Positions 26,801 through 35,747 of a DNA stretch of 64,000 nt are shown one piece after another. The first letter of the stretch is position 1. Each line of letters begins with the position of its first letter. The position numbers were made by a program, and so were the translations under genes. Source of the stretch: Ignavibacteria bacterium (GTDB taxonomy: Bacteria; Bacteroidota; Ignavibacteria; Kapaibacteriales; Kapaibacteriaceae); the NCBI GenBank assembly GCA_016707005.1, contig JADJIQ010000005.1:124001-188000 (forward strand), read 5' to 3'. A model generated the notes under the pieces. That model was given only the letters and a program-made list of their open reading frames with translations, did no database searches and was not told the DNA's origin.

Positions 26801-29800
26801 ATCTCAATGTGAATGTCACATTCACGAGTCTTGTCTTCGTAAATGCTTCCTATGGATTCGTGATCGGTGAAGGGGGCGTGATCTTCCGATTCAACGGCAC
26901 CACGTGGATCCGGGAGACCATCAATACAACGGCCAACTTCCGTCGCATCATCGTCAATGGATCCTTTGTGTGGGCTATCGGCGATGGCGGCATCGTTTGG
27001 AGATACAACGGCAGAGGCTGGGTGCGGATCGATCTGAATATCAATGTTGACCTTGTAGACATCACCTTCATTGATGCTCGTATCGGTTGGATCATCGGGA
27101 AAGGGGGCTTGGCATGGCGCACGATCGATGGCGGACGAACATGGACGATCGTCAATATCAATGTTGGGCTGGATGTTGAGATCCGTTGCCTTCGTTTCGC
27201 CTCACGTTGGGTTGGATGGGCTTCGTGTGCCAACGGTTTGGTCTTGCAAACGGTTGATGGCGGTAGAACGTGGATCAAGATCGATCTCAACGTCAACGTC
27301 GACCTACTGTTTGTGTTCTACTCACGTGGCATGGGATACATTGGAGGAGCCGGTGGACTCTGCTGGTCCTTCCGAACGGACCATCTTCAGTTCGTAAACG
27401 GTGTGCACATTTCTCGCGTAAATGTCGACGTTACCGTCGACCTCAGACATTGCCGTTTCTACGACGCCTACCTTGGTGTTGTTGTAGGAGTAGACGGTGT
27501 TCTTCGTGTGACACTAGATGGAGGACTCACCTGGCTCCGAAGAGACATCGGTACAACGCTCCGGTGGAACAATGTGTGCATCGTTGATTCCGTACTCTTC
27601 GTGGTGGGCGATAACGGTTGTATTTATCGATCGATCGACCTTGGTGTTACCTGGCATCGCTTTCCTGTGCAGTCGTCAGTGCATTTTCTCTCGATCGCCT
27701 TCATTCATCGCAATGATGGCTTTGCAGTAGGACGAGACGGTTCGATGTGGCGATTCAATGGTACTCGTTGGATCAAGATCGTATTGCAGACAAACGTTGC
27801 TATCACTCGCGTGTTTGTGAGTGGCCACATCTACTTTGCCGTTGGTGAGCGTGGCATGATGTTCGGATGGAATGGTTCAGCCTGGATTCAGATCTCGAGC
27901 AACACCACTGTTGACCTTTCAGATGTTTCGTTCTACGACGCTTCCTTCGGACTCGTTGTGGGTCGGAATGGCTGTGTCCTTCGGACGGTAGATGGAGGTC
28001 TGACGTGGACTCGGATCAATATCAACATTGGACTTCACATCAATGCACTGCACATCATCTCTCGCGAGCTCATCTTTGCCGTGTGCGATCGTGGTGTTGT
28101 GTTGCGCTCAACAAACGGCGGCACAACGTGGATAGCCATCCACATTACGTCGGAAGATCTGACCGGTATCTCCTTTAACAGCGGATATGGGTGGGTTGTT
28201 GGGAGAAGTGGCGCTGTTTACGCATTCACAGACGACCTCTTTGATTCATCGGGATATTGGTTCTCTTCTCTCAGACGGGGTATCCGCTTTAATGGCGAGA
28301 ACACCATTGTGGATCTTGGTCAGAAGAGTTCGTATGGACTCACAGCCAATCTCACACTCATGGCTTGGGTGTACCCCACGGCATATGGGAGGCTGTCCGG
28401 AATCATCGGCAATCATCGATATGTAGGAGCTGGAAGTCGAGGCTACGCGCTCGTTCTCGACGAATATGGTCACGTGGGCATGGTCATCACCAAGGCCAAC
28501 GGAACAGCACAATGGATCTGGTCGAGCGGGATCGTGAAGATCAATACGTGGTCGCACGTAAGCGGAGTGTTTGACGGCACATCATTGCAGGTCTTCATCA
28601 ATGGTGTGTTGAGTGCTCGGCTTTCCATCCCGTTCACGGCGATGATGCCAACGGATGATCGCATGATGATCGGCTACTATCAAGGCTATCATCGAAGCTA
28701 CTTCAACGGGTCGATCGACAATGTGAGTATCTGGGGAGCCCCTTGCCCACCATCACACATCCGACGAACGATGCATGACCGTACAGTTGGTATCGAACCG
28801 TGGTTGATGGGTGGATGGCATTCCAGTGAGGGGGCTGGTGAGTCTGTGACTGACGTTACGACCGGCACAGAAACGCTGGTTCGTGGTGGCACTGCATATG
28901 ATCGCACCTCGATCGTTGGAGTTGGCAGGTCATGGAGTGGCACTATTACCACGAAGGGGAACATCTATCTCGGCGGTACGGATACCCGCCTCGACGTGAC
29001 CTCGCTGACCAAGAGTGTTGATCTTGTTGTTCATAGCATCGTAGATGTTCGTGGGATCATAGCACCTGCAGGTATTGGGCGGTTGTTCCCAAGAACCTGG
29101 GTGATACGCACGTATGGTCAGGGTACGATCGGAGGATTCTGGAAGATCATTCTTGGACCTCGAGGGCTATCGCAGTTCGATATCAATGAGCCATCGCGCT
29201 GGGTGTTGTTCCGTAGACCATCAGATGGGTCCGGCAATTGGGTCAACGCGGGAACGTGCATTCGCGTGGACGGGCGAACGGGCGAACTTACCTTCCCAAT
29301 GCAGAATTGGGACGGGCAATACATCCTTGGATGTTTGGGAGACAGTCCACTTGGAATAGCCCTTGATGCACAACTCGTTGTGCATCCGGTTGACGTGAGC
29401 GTGTGCGAGGACGACGAAACTACGTTTACAGTGATCGCCGAGGGAACGAACCTACACTATCAATGGCGGAAGAATGGGAAGAACATTGATGGGGCAAACG
29501 ACAATACATATCACATCATGCAAACGAAGGATGAAGACAGAGCAGGCTACGATGTGGTCGTTGATGCGCAGACAACTTCAGGAGCAACGAGCTTCACGAA
29601 GACGATAACGCTCAACATCGCCCCCTTCATTCAGTCACAACCAAGCGGAACAACAGTATGTGAAGGTGAGCTCATTGACATTGGTATTGCTGCCACGGGT
29701 ACAGACATTACCTATCAATGGCTCTACAATGGCAAGGACGTTGTTGACGCAACCTCCTACCGATTGATCATCCCGCGCATTACAGTTTCTCAGGGCGGGT

Positions 29801-30462
29801 GGTATCAGGTTAGGGTTGGTGGCATTTGTCAACCCTGGGTCTTTTCCGATTCCGTGTACGTCAGTGTGAAGAAGGCGCCGATGATCATCACGACACTGCA
29901 GGACACAACGGCTTGGGTAGGTGACAGCATTGAACTCAGCGTTGTATCGGACAGTGCCAATGTATCCTATCAATGGCGTAAAGATGGCAACGCTATCAAC
30001 GGGGCCACATCATCTCGGCTAAGGATCGACTCCATCATTGAGGCGGATTCCGGAACATACGATGTGATCATTACCGGGGAGTGTGGAGCAGACACCAGCG
30101 TTGCAGCGCAGATCAAGGTCCGGCGAGTGATCACTCATGTAGATGAAGTTGACCGCAGCACCATCGTATCGGCCACGATCTATCCCCAGCCAGCGGATAA
30201 TGTTGTGACGATCGAGATACGCGACGTCGAACTTGAATTTGGAGACCAGACCGAGTGTAGGTTCTTGAACACTACCGGTGAGGAAGCTCTTCGCGTCGCC
30301 ATTCCGCTTTCAACAACACCCGGCGCGATGACGGACCAAACATCGAATCCCGGTATCCGGATCAGTGTTGATACAAGCGGGTTACCAAGCGGGGTTTACA
30401 CCTGCATTTTGAGCTCTGGAAGTCGAGATCTCTATGTGGGTTCCGTGGCCGTTCTCCGGTAA
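23833..30462 (+). CDS. 2209-residue RCC1/propeller/LamG/Ig-like T9SS surface protein
   Basis: The GTG start at 23833 has a strong ribosome site, AAGGAGG, five bases upstream; it gives a signal peptide with KR before the hydrophobic core. Domains in order, by approximate residue: seven RCC1 blades (40-390, e.g. DGKLWAFGSNAWGQLG); a nidogen-like beta sandwich (400-605); a proline run; about 860 residues of short Ycf48/BNR-type propeller repeats (615-1475) with recurrent TIDGGxTW and IDLNVNVDL phrases; a LamG/concanavalin-type sandwich (1480-1650); three Ig-like domains (1840-2100, each with YQWRKNG/YQWLYNG); and a T9SS sorting domain (2110-2209, IYPQPADNVVTI). It is probably a large adhesin or scaffold on the cell surface. 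Confidence 0.92.
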   Translation: MGPVKRCTINWLTMFAAFVLVVCSMHALPNTRSLGRSTFLLTDTTLHVWGNNSSNQLGLDRTVFGTLVSTPTIVQSPSGSLGWIQISAGLDHTLGLTNSGKLYGFGNPATGRLANASGTVPQEIPVPGGTSTWTKIACGYDHSLALTEDGKLWAFGSNAWGQLGVGDNANRTTPTEVPKPAGVSSWTAVWAGAYHSIALGNDGKLYAWGWNFYGQLGTANTTQQVSPVAVLSSAQMGAVNRVSAGYGTTYAITTDGKLFAWGRNDLGQLGIPGVTVYKPTQVPLPAGATAFTHVSSGAQHVIVTTAENVVYVTGSNGDGQLGDGTTTTRTVLTKILRADGTALTGEGWAADNATYQHEISGGVWAWGSNAFKQIGDTIAATVYHPRLLFSVGGGGGPTVPADTTCIYSDDQILLDDPNGTQIFNAGADDTTSSVLPIGFTFRFKGTDYTTFTVSSNGLIGLGSTPIPPSATNALTSLTTPALAPFWDDLLLGQFPVMIQNTGQANARSLHITWRGRVKNIDTNAQPTITIHAILDEATQSVNYVYSYGGNSLPTSASIGWSVGGRYVSFSPGRPWTQSNSIPNDNVNLGSGVQFTNTVIIDDSCTPPPPPPPTGVTYTRLQLGVIIDLSHVWFITDLEGFVVGTGGRLFRTIDGGVTWTLVVTGTSVDLTGFRIIDGRWYIYGANGVVRYSLDHGVTWISMNIGVNVSLTDLRFIHEQYGIAVGSGGMIFIWNGSSWVRQSIDVHVNVMFTSIYIHGSYIFVTGTGGQLWRYDGTTWISISLNLSIDITNITMLDGTFGYLIGADGTICRTFDGGLTWSILISGVQSTLRGVYIVSRNIAYVVGDGGICLQTLDGGRTWVRIHLNTSVHLRSITVVNGWGYIVGTGGAIFRFSSDYVLTIHGTTYSRVFTNVNVALGGTFCIDGMRGFMIGDGGVLLRTIDGGISWTTINIGISIRFTSIYTINGIVYICGQNGYLAYSNDGGLTWIRIDLNVNVTFTSLVFVNASYGFVIGEGGVIFRFNGTTWIRETINTTANFRRIIVNGSFVWAIGDGGIVWRYNGRGWVRIDLNINVDLVDITFIDARIGWIIGKGGLAWRTIDGGRTWTIVNINVGLDVEIRCLRFASRWVGWASCANGLVLQTVDGGRTWIKIDLNVNVDLLFVFYSRGMGYIGGAGGLCWSFRTDHLQFVNGVHISRVNVDVTVDLRHCRFYDAYLGVVVGVDGVLRVTLDGGLTWLRRDIGTTLRWNNVCIVDSVLFVVGDNGCIYRSIDLGVTWHRFPVQSSVHFLSIAFIHRNDGFAVGRDGSMWRFNGTRWIKIVLQTNVAITRVFVSGHIYFAVGERGMMFGWNGSAWIQISSNTTVDLSDVSFYDASFGLVVGRNGCVLRTVDGGLTWTRININIGLHINALHIISRELIFAVCDRGVVLRSTNGGTTWIAIHITSEDLTGISFNSGYGWVVGRSGAVYAFTDDLFDSSGYWFSSLRRGIRFNGENTIVDLGQKSSYGLTANLTLMAWVYPTAYGRLSGIIGNHRYVGAGSRGYALVLDEYGHVGMVITKANGTAQWIWSSGIVKINTWSHVSGVFDGTSLQVFINGVLSARLSIPFTAMMPTDDRMMIGYYQGYHRSYFNGSIDNVSIWGAPCPPSHIRRTMHDRTVGIEPWLMGGWHSSEGAGESVTDVTTGTETLVRGGTAYDRTSIVGVGRSWSGTITTKGNIYLGGTDTRLDVTSLTKSVDLVVHSIVDVRGIIAPAGIGRLFPRTWVIRTYGQGTIGGFWKIILGPRGLSQFDINEPSRWVLFRRPSDGSGNWVNAGTCIRVDGRTGELTFPMQNWDGQYILGCLGDSPLGIALDAQLVVHPVDVSVCEDDETTFTVIAEGTNLHYQWRKNGKNIDGANDNTYHIMQTKDEDRAGYDVVVDAQTTSGATSFTKTITLNIAPFIQSQPSGTTVCEGELIDIGIAATGTDITYQWLYNGKDVVDATSYRLIIPRITVSQGGWYQVRVGGICQPWVFSDSVYVSVKKAPMIITTLQDTTAWVGDSIELSVVSDSANVSYQWRKDGNAINGATSSRLRIDSIIEADSGTYDVIITGECGADTSVAAQIKVRRVITHVDEVDRSTIVSATIYPQPADNVVTIEIRDVELEFGDQTECRFLNTTGEEALRVAIPLSTTPGAMTDQTSNPGIRISVDTSGLPSGVYTCILSSGSRDLYVGSVAVLR

Positions 30463-30475
30463 CGAGCCCACAGAG

Positions 30476-30537
30476 CGCGGTTTGGACGCAGCAGGTGCCG
30501 ACTCCCCACGACGGAGTTGCCCTGCTGCTCAACCGCG
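30476..30537 (+). terminator. Strong interrupted hairpin between giant gene and peroxiredoxin
   Basis: Three stacked stems pair: CGCGGTT with AACCGCG, GCAGCAGG with CCTGCTGC, and ACTCC with GGAGT, around a seven-base loop. The element starts 14 bases after the stop at 30462 and lies 92 bases before the peroxiredoxin ATG. No poly-T tail follows, so it may be a terminator, an RNA-stabilising structure or a leader element. Confidence 0.5.
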
Positions 30538-30629
30538 TCTCGCACCTTTCCCGGAGTTGAAGCTTTCTGGCAACACTCGTGGGGTAACAATTCCTATATT
30601 CCATTCCTCACCAACCTGGAGTATGATCC

Positions 30630-31289
30630 ATGTCCATTCGCATCAATCAAATCGCACCGAACTTCACAGCAGAGACCACGCAGGGACAGATCAACTTTCA
30701 TGATTGGATCGGAGACGGATATGCCGTTCTTTTCTCCCATCCAAAGGATTTTACACCGGTGTGCACAACCGAGCTGGGCACTGTTGCCAAGATGATCCCC
30801 GATTTCGCAAAGCGGAATACAAAGGTCATCGGACTAAGTGTTGATCCTGTTGCTAAGCATATTGAATGGGAGAAGGACATTGAAGAGACTCAAGGGGCTC
30901 CTGTGACATTCCCAATGATCGCAGACACAGACCTTTCCGTCTCCAAACTCTATGATATGCTCCCAGAAGAAGAAGGTGATTCGTGCGAAGGCAGAACGGC
31001 CGTAAACAATGAAACAGTACGAACTGTATTCATCGTGGGTCCGGACAAAAAGGTCAAACTCACGCTTGCGTATCCGATGACATCCGGCAGAAACTTCGAC
31101 GAGATCTTACGCGTTCTCGATTCGATACAGCTCACAGCCAAGCACAAGGTGGCCACCCCGGCAAACTGGAAGAATGGGGACGACGTGATCATCGTTACGT
31201 CCGTATCGGATGATGATGCACGCGCAAAATATCCGGAGGGCTTCACGACAATTAAGCCATATCTGCGTGTTGTAAAGCAGCCATTCTGA
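30630..31289 (+). CDS. 1-Cys peroxiredoxin (Prx6 type)
   Basis: At 219 residues this is a full-length Prx6-class enzyme that reduces hydrogen peroxide and organic hydroperoxides in the cytoplasm. The peroxidatic Cys lies in DFTPVCTTELG, with the expected Thr four residues before it. The family-typical C-terminal extension is present (ANWKNGDDVIIV and the KPYLRVVKQP end). The start is set by the conserved N-terminus IRINQIAPNF. A 60-base stem-loop lies upstream. It is the only clear cytosolic redox enzyme in the window. Confidence 0.95.
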   Translation: MSIRINQIAPNFTAETTQGQINFHDWIGDGYAVLFSHPKDFTPVCTTELGTVAKMIPDFAKRNTKVIGLSVDPVAKHIEWEKDIEETQGAPVTFPMIADTDLSVSKLYDMLPEEEGDSCEGRTAVNNETVRTVFIVGPDKKVKLTLAYPMTSGRNFDEILRVLDSIQLTAKHKVATPANWKNGDDVIIVTSVSDDDARAKYPEGFTTIKPYLRVVKQPF

Positions 31290-31395
31290 GTAGAACCGAA
31301 GTGGCGTGGAGTCAATGGGATACCTTAAGTATACATTGCAGATAGTATGATCGAGGACGGGGGCACCATAACGACCACTCTCCTGGGGTGTCATT

Positions 31396-33531
31396 ATTCA
31401 CGTATTACAATACATAGCGTTCCTAATTCTCTTCCTATCTGGGCAAGCGCTGGTTGGTCAGATCGTTGTTGGCTCCGTTAACATTTACGGTTCAGAAGTA
31501 AAACAGATCAAGTTTTCTGGCTGCCTCTCCGAAGTACTGGTTGATGACGCACGTCCGTTTGCTGTAGGCGATCGAGTATTGATCTATCAAGCAAAAGGAA
31601 TGTCCCTGGGTGATTCAGCGGCTGATTCAGGTACTCCGATTTCGCAAGGCACCTGCGGCAACTTCGAATTCGCATCCGTGGCTGATGTTGTCGGAAATCT
31701 TGTGTTCCTATCGACTCAACTGCGTCGCATCTACGATGTGAATGCGGCCGTGCAATTGGTCCCAGCGATCAGTTCAAGCAGAGTCACATTAAACGGACCC
31801 ATCACGGCTACTCCATGGAACGGTGTGGCTGGTGGCATTATCGCCATCGAGGCCACAGACAGCGTCATCATTAACTGCTCGATCTCCGTCAACGGCCTTG
31901 GTTTCGTAGGAGGTCTACAATCAAGCGTCTACAATAACTGCCGAACGAGCTCGGACATGAATGCCCCCTACCCATCAATCTTCTATGGGCAAAAAGGAGA
32001 AGGTGCTGCCAAGATCGATGTTCAACGTCAGGCAGGTCGTGGCCGGACAGCAAATGGAGGTGGTGGAGGAGCAAACCACAATGCCGGGGGTGCGGGCGGA
32101 GGAAATGGAGGATCAGGTGGTGATGGAGGTGCCGTGTACCAAGTGTGTGGAGTTGAGGTAAATGGCGGGTTAGGGGGCTCAGCATGTGTTGTCGACCCGG
32201 CTGCTCCCGGAACGTTCTTTGGAGGAGGCGGGGGTGGCGGGCACCAGAATGAAGGCTTGAGCGGTCAGGGTGGCCGCGGTGGTGGGATCATCATCATTAT
32301 TGCACCTACCATCATAAGTACCGGAGGTTCGAACATTCTCTCAAGTAGAGGGACCGATGCGAGGATCGCTCAGCACGATGGAGCCAGTGGGGGTGGAGCG
32401 GGAGGAACGATCTTCATTGGATGTTCTTCTCTTCGTGGTGCGATCACTCTTGATGTATCGGGAGGGAAAGGGGGCGATATGGGCGTCGTCTTTCAAGGAC
32501 CACACGGTCCTGGCGGCGGTGGCGGTGGTGGGCAGATACTGCTCTCCTTGCCTGCAATACCGGGATCTGTATCAACCGTCACATCTCGTGGTATGAATGG
32601 CATCAATACCGAGTATGCCAGTGGAGTAGAGCATGACTGGTATGCAAAGCCGGGAAGTTCCGGCAAGGTGATCTTCAACTGTGCGTATGATGATCCTGCA
32701 ATAGAAGCATACTCAAGACTTCGACAGATCGGCCCACGCGATCTTGGAGCGCAGTTGGTCGGCACCCTCGACACTACAGAGATTCGCTATGTGAATCTCG
32801 GCCCATCGAGTTACACCATTGACAGCATCCGGTCCCAGCTCGATTCAATGATCGTGCTCAGTTCGTTACCTTCATTGCCGGCAACACTAGCTGCGAATGA
32901 CACTCTTGTGATTCAAGTCCGTATCTGTCGTGCATCGGTGCAACAATACAGAGACACACTGACCTTCTACGGCGCAGTTGCGGGTGGATGTGACGATAAT
33001 CTGCTCTTTCCATTTACCTGGGCCGTAACAGACTCCTGCTTCATAAAGGTTGCACTTGTGGCGGACACCGTTGGCATAGGTGGCACTACACGCATCATGG
33101 CACTTGTCAAAGACACGTTTGCATTGACGCCTCCGTCCCACTTCACGGCGAACATCCGATATCTGAGTAAGAATCTGTATGTAGCGCCCTCCACGTCAGA
33201 CCCCAAGACGTCGATCTATTTCGATGGAGACTACACCATCCTAAAGGTAGAAACTGATTGGATCGGAGGAGACACCATCTTCACGGTCGATGCCTTAGGA
33301 TTACTCTCTACCTCAAACTCAACTGTTGTATTTGTTGATTCCGTCTCTATTTCAAACAGCAATGTCACCTGCAATTCTCGCAGCGAGCATACAACGATCG
33401 AAATCAACGATGTGTGTGCTACTCGATACCTTCGCAGCATACAATTCACCCTGCCCAATATCACGATAGCCTCCGGCTCAGGATATATCGACGTCTACGT
33501 AGGCATCGAGAAGGACGGCCTGTCTCCATGA
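31396..33531 (+). CDS. Glycine-rich secreted surface protein, start and end unclear
   Basis: The frame stays open upstream of the first ATG and TTG codons and encodes a convincing signal peptide (VLQYIAFLILFLSGQALVGQ) with no ATG, GTG or TTG before it. Either an ATT near 31396 is used or the start codon is damaged. Residues about 205-385 are extremely glycine-rich (GGGGGANHNAGGAGGG and similar), followed by beta-sandwich-like repeats. The frame stops at 33529-33531 after VYVGIEKDGLSP. A T9SS tail lies just beyond in another frame (33533-33691), so the 3' end is frameshifted and probably deleted. Confidence 0.7.
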   Translation: MHVLQYIAFLILFLSGQALVGQIVVGSVNIYGSEVKQIKFSGCLSEVLVDDARPFAVGDRVLIYQAKGMSLGDSAADSGTPISQGTCGNFEFASVADVVGNLVFLSTQLRRIYDVNAAVQLVPAISSSRVTLNGPITATPWNGVAGGIIAIEATDSVIINCSISVNGLGFVGGLQSSVYNNCRTSSDMNAPYPSIFYGQKGEGAAKIDVQRQAGRGRTANGGGGGANHNAGGAGGGNGGSGGDGGAVYQVCGVEVNGGLGGSACVVDPAAPGTFFGGGGGGGHQNEGLSGQGGRGGGIIIIIAPTIISTGGSNILSSRGTDARIAQHDGASGGGAGGTIFIGCSSLRGAITLDVSGGKGGDMGVVFQGPHGPGGGGGGGQILLSLPAIPGSVSTVTSRGMNGINTEYASGVEHDWYAKPGSSGKVIFNCAYDDPAIEAYSRLRQIGPRDLGAQLVGTLDTTEIRYVNLGPSSYTIDSIRSQLDSMIVLSSLPSLPATLAANDTLVIQVRICRASVQQYRDTLTFYGAVAGGCDDNLLFPFTWAVTDSCFIKVALVADTVGIGGTTRIMALVKDTFALTPPSHFTANIRYLSKNLYVAPSTSDPKTSIYFDGDYTILKVETDWIGGDTIFTVDALGLLSTSNSTVVFVDSVSISNSNVTCNSRSEHTTIEINDVCATRYLRSIQFTLPNITIASGSGYIDVYVGIEKDGLSP

Positions 33532-33532
33532 C

Positions 33533-33691
33533 GCATTAGCGCTTTCCGTGTTCTCGATAGTTGGAACCGAGATCGCACGTTCTTCGCTGTCGACGGGACG
33601 CATACGCGTGGATGTGCCACCCGGATTGTATATCGTGCAGATCATGAAAAATGACGGGCTTAATGACACGCGCCTTGTGTTGGCATACTGA
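33533..33691 (+). pseudogene. Detached T9SS sorting tail of the preceding gene
   Basis: In the +1-shifted frame the bases read as a typical T9SS domain end: ALAFSVFSIVGTEIARS, then VDVPPGLYIVQIMKNDG, ending in TRLVLAY and TGA. The usual xxPNPA start of the domain is missing, so part of the gene has been lost between the two frames. Confidence 0.7.
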
Positions 33692-33957
33692 CCTTTGACA
33701 TGATCACCTCCGGCAAGAATTTGAGACGGCTTGTCGTGCCCCATGTCTCGATACCCCGTCGGGGGGCGTAGCAAGCAGGGATCGCTGCTCTAGGGTAAGG
33801 GGCGTGTGGGGTGTATTCATTGCCACAAAGATGCGAGTTCTCAGGATATGGGCTCATTCAAAAAACGAGGGTAGATTGCCTGTCCTTTCACCCCGGCCCT
33901 CTGCAGGTTGATGAAGGAATGCCGAAGACCTATTGGCTGGAAAGCCCCCTATCATGA
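33692..33957 (+). pseudogene. 3' remnant of a TPR-cyclase gene
   Basis: The last codons read MPKTYWLESPLS followed by TGA at 33955-33957. This is nearly the C-terminus of the cyclase encoded at 56836-58980 (QTYWLESPLS), and it overlaps the next ATG by the same ATGA junction. Earlier bases (about 33800-33850) contain a possible remnant of the VWGDTVNVASRM region, too degraded to prove. The body of the gene is missing. Confidence 0.65.
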
Positions 33958-35711
33958 ATCAACGACCCTTTCACGAGATCAGCGACGGAGTTCTGCAGGC
34001 ACGCGATGTGCGTGATGCGGATGCAATGCTGCAGCATGCGGCAGAGCTTGAAGAACTTGGTACGGCAGAGGGACGGGCACTGGCTGCAAGGACTCGCGGA
34101 TCGGTGTATCTCCTTCGTGACCGCAACACGACGAAGGCATTGGAGCAGTTTGAGAATGCACTAACTGTGGGGCTGACGCCCGGGGGGCCAAGCCATGTGG
34201 CTGAGGCGAGCGCGGTCGGTTGCGATGCGAACACTCAGGCGTTGAACCGGAATGAAGAGACCGGCAACCACTGGGCGCCCGCGCTGCGGGACCGTGTTGA
34301 AGGCCACCGGCAACTGGGTGGAGGCGTTTTCGCTGTTTCACCAGGCGCTCGCTACCTACAACACGTTGGGCAGCACAAGAGATATAGCACTGACGTTGAA
34401 TGTTCTCGGCATCGTTCTCAAGAACAGCGGACAATATCCGGAAGCACTTGAGCACTTCTATCGCTCGTTATCGTTGTTTGAGGAGCTCGGCGATCATGAT
34501 GGAGTGGCTCTTGTGACCGACAATATCGGTTCTGTCTACTACATGATCGAAGACTACCAATTGGCCATTGAGTTTCGAGAGCGTTCGCTGCGGCATTACG
34601 AATCTGTCGGAGATGAACGGAGTGTCTCTAGCATACTGTCGAACATCGGCAACGTCTACGTTGTGAAGAATGACTTCGATCGTGCTCTGGAGTATTACCG
34701 CCGGGCATCAGCGATCGCCTCGAGGATGGGAACGCAACGAGATGTTGCCCGCACGACGGGACTAATACTCGGTGTACTCGTACGTAAGGGGCCATCGGAC
34801 GAAGCCGATCAACTGCTTGCCTCACTGGATGCGATGTCGATCCCGGACGTTAACACGAGACTATACATGGAATCGAGTCGTGCATTGCTCCAGGAGCAAC
34901 GCGGGATGTATGACGAATCCAGAAAGACACTTCTTTCCTCACTGATGGTCGCTCAGGAATGCGCCCTCCCCTTTGATGAGGTAGGCATCCATGGTCAGTT
35001 GCGAGATCTCGCACTCAAACAGAACGATCTTGCAGCCTATGTAGAACACAACAACGCCTACCAGCGCATCAACGAAGAGATCAACGGCAAGGCCACCACA
35101 ACTACGCTTGCCATGCAAGAAGCGGAGAGGAAGATGGCCAAAGAACGCCAGGCGCATGAGAAGCACCTTGCTATTCTCCATTCCACTCTTCCACAACACA
35201 TTGCCGAGCGAGTGGCAAGGGGCGAGGTGGTCAACGATCACTATGAAAACGCCTCCGTGATCTTCCTCGATATCGTGGGCTTCACGGATCTATCGTCTTC
35301 CATGAAGTCGCAAGATGTGATCACCTTGCTGGACAATATTTTCACGCAATGCGACGCGATCTGTGAACAATACAACGTCACCAAGATCAAGACGATTGGC
35401 GAGCGGCGGTTTTGAAACGGCGAATCGGTGGTTCGTGCGCGACCATGATGAACGTCACCTCAACGGCGGAAAGGCGCTACGCCGATCATCGAGTTCAGAA
35501 TCGGCCCCTGGGGGCCGGGGCGCCGGTGGAGCGGCACCGGGGGGGGGGGGGGGGGGGGGGGGCGAGCCGGGGAGAGTCGAGGACAGACCAACCCAGGCAT
35601 TCGCTGCGCGCCTCTTTAGGTGACTCTGTCGAGCGACCTGTGCAGGTTGTTGAGCGGGGTACATTCGAGATCAAGGGCAAAGGCATGATGAAGACGTACT
35701 GGCTAGAGTGA
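33954..35711 (+). pseudogene. Broken TPR-class III cyclase gene
   Basis: The start MNQRPFHEISDGVLQARD matches the N-termini of the intact paralogues. The frame shifts near 34190-34300, after which normal TPR repeats resume (GNWVEAFSLFHQAL, GQYPEALEHFYRSL). They lead into the linker and the catalytic start, with VIFLDIVGFT and KIKTIG. The frame then fails at 35400-35415, where GDSYM is expected. Scraps of the domain (MMNVTSTA, FRIG) appear in mixed frames before a run of 24 G residues. The end, ERGTFEIKGKGMMKTYWLE, is intact up to the stop at 35711. The second metal Asp and the VWGDTVN region are lost, so no active enzyme is expected. Confidence 0.8.
35539..35562 (+). repeat. Homopolymer run of 24 G
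   Basis: An uninterrupted G24 lies inside the damaged cyclase gene, where the substrate-binding region should be. Such runs can be contingency-type slippage tracts, but they are also a known artefact of some sequencing chemistries. Confidence 0.9.
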
Positions 35712-35747
35712 TCTGCGCCAACACAACATGAATTTCGAGGTACACCC

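Noticed and set aside
23872..30462. ATG at 23872 as start of the giant gene
   Set aside because: The GTG at 23833 has an ideally placed AAGGAGG and provides the positively charged n-region of the signal peptide.
35539..35562. G24 as a phase-variation switch of the cyclase gene
   Set aside because: The gene is broken at other places as well and the region around the run does not encode the domain in any frame, so slippage could not restore a protein. An artefact is at least as likely.
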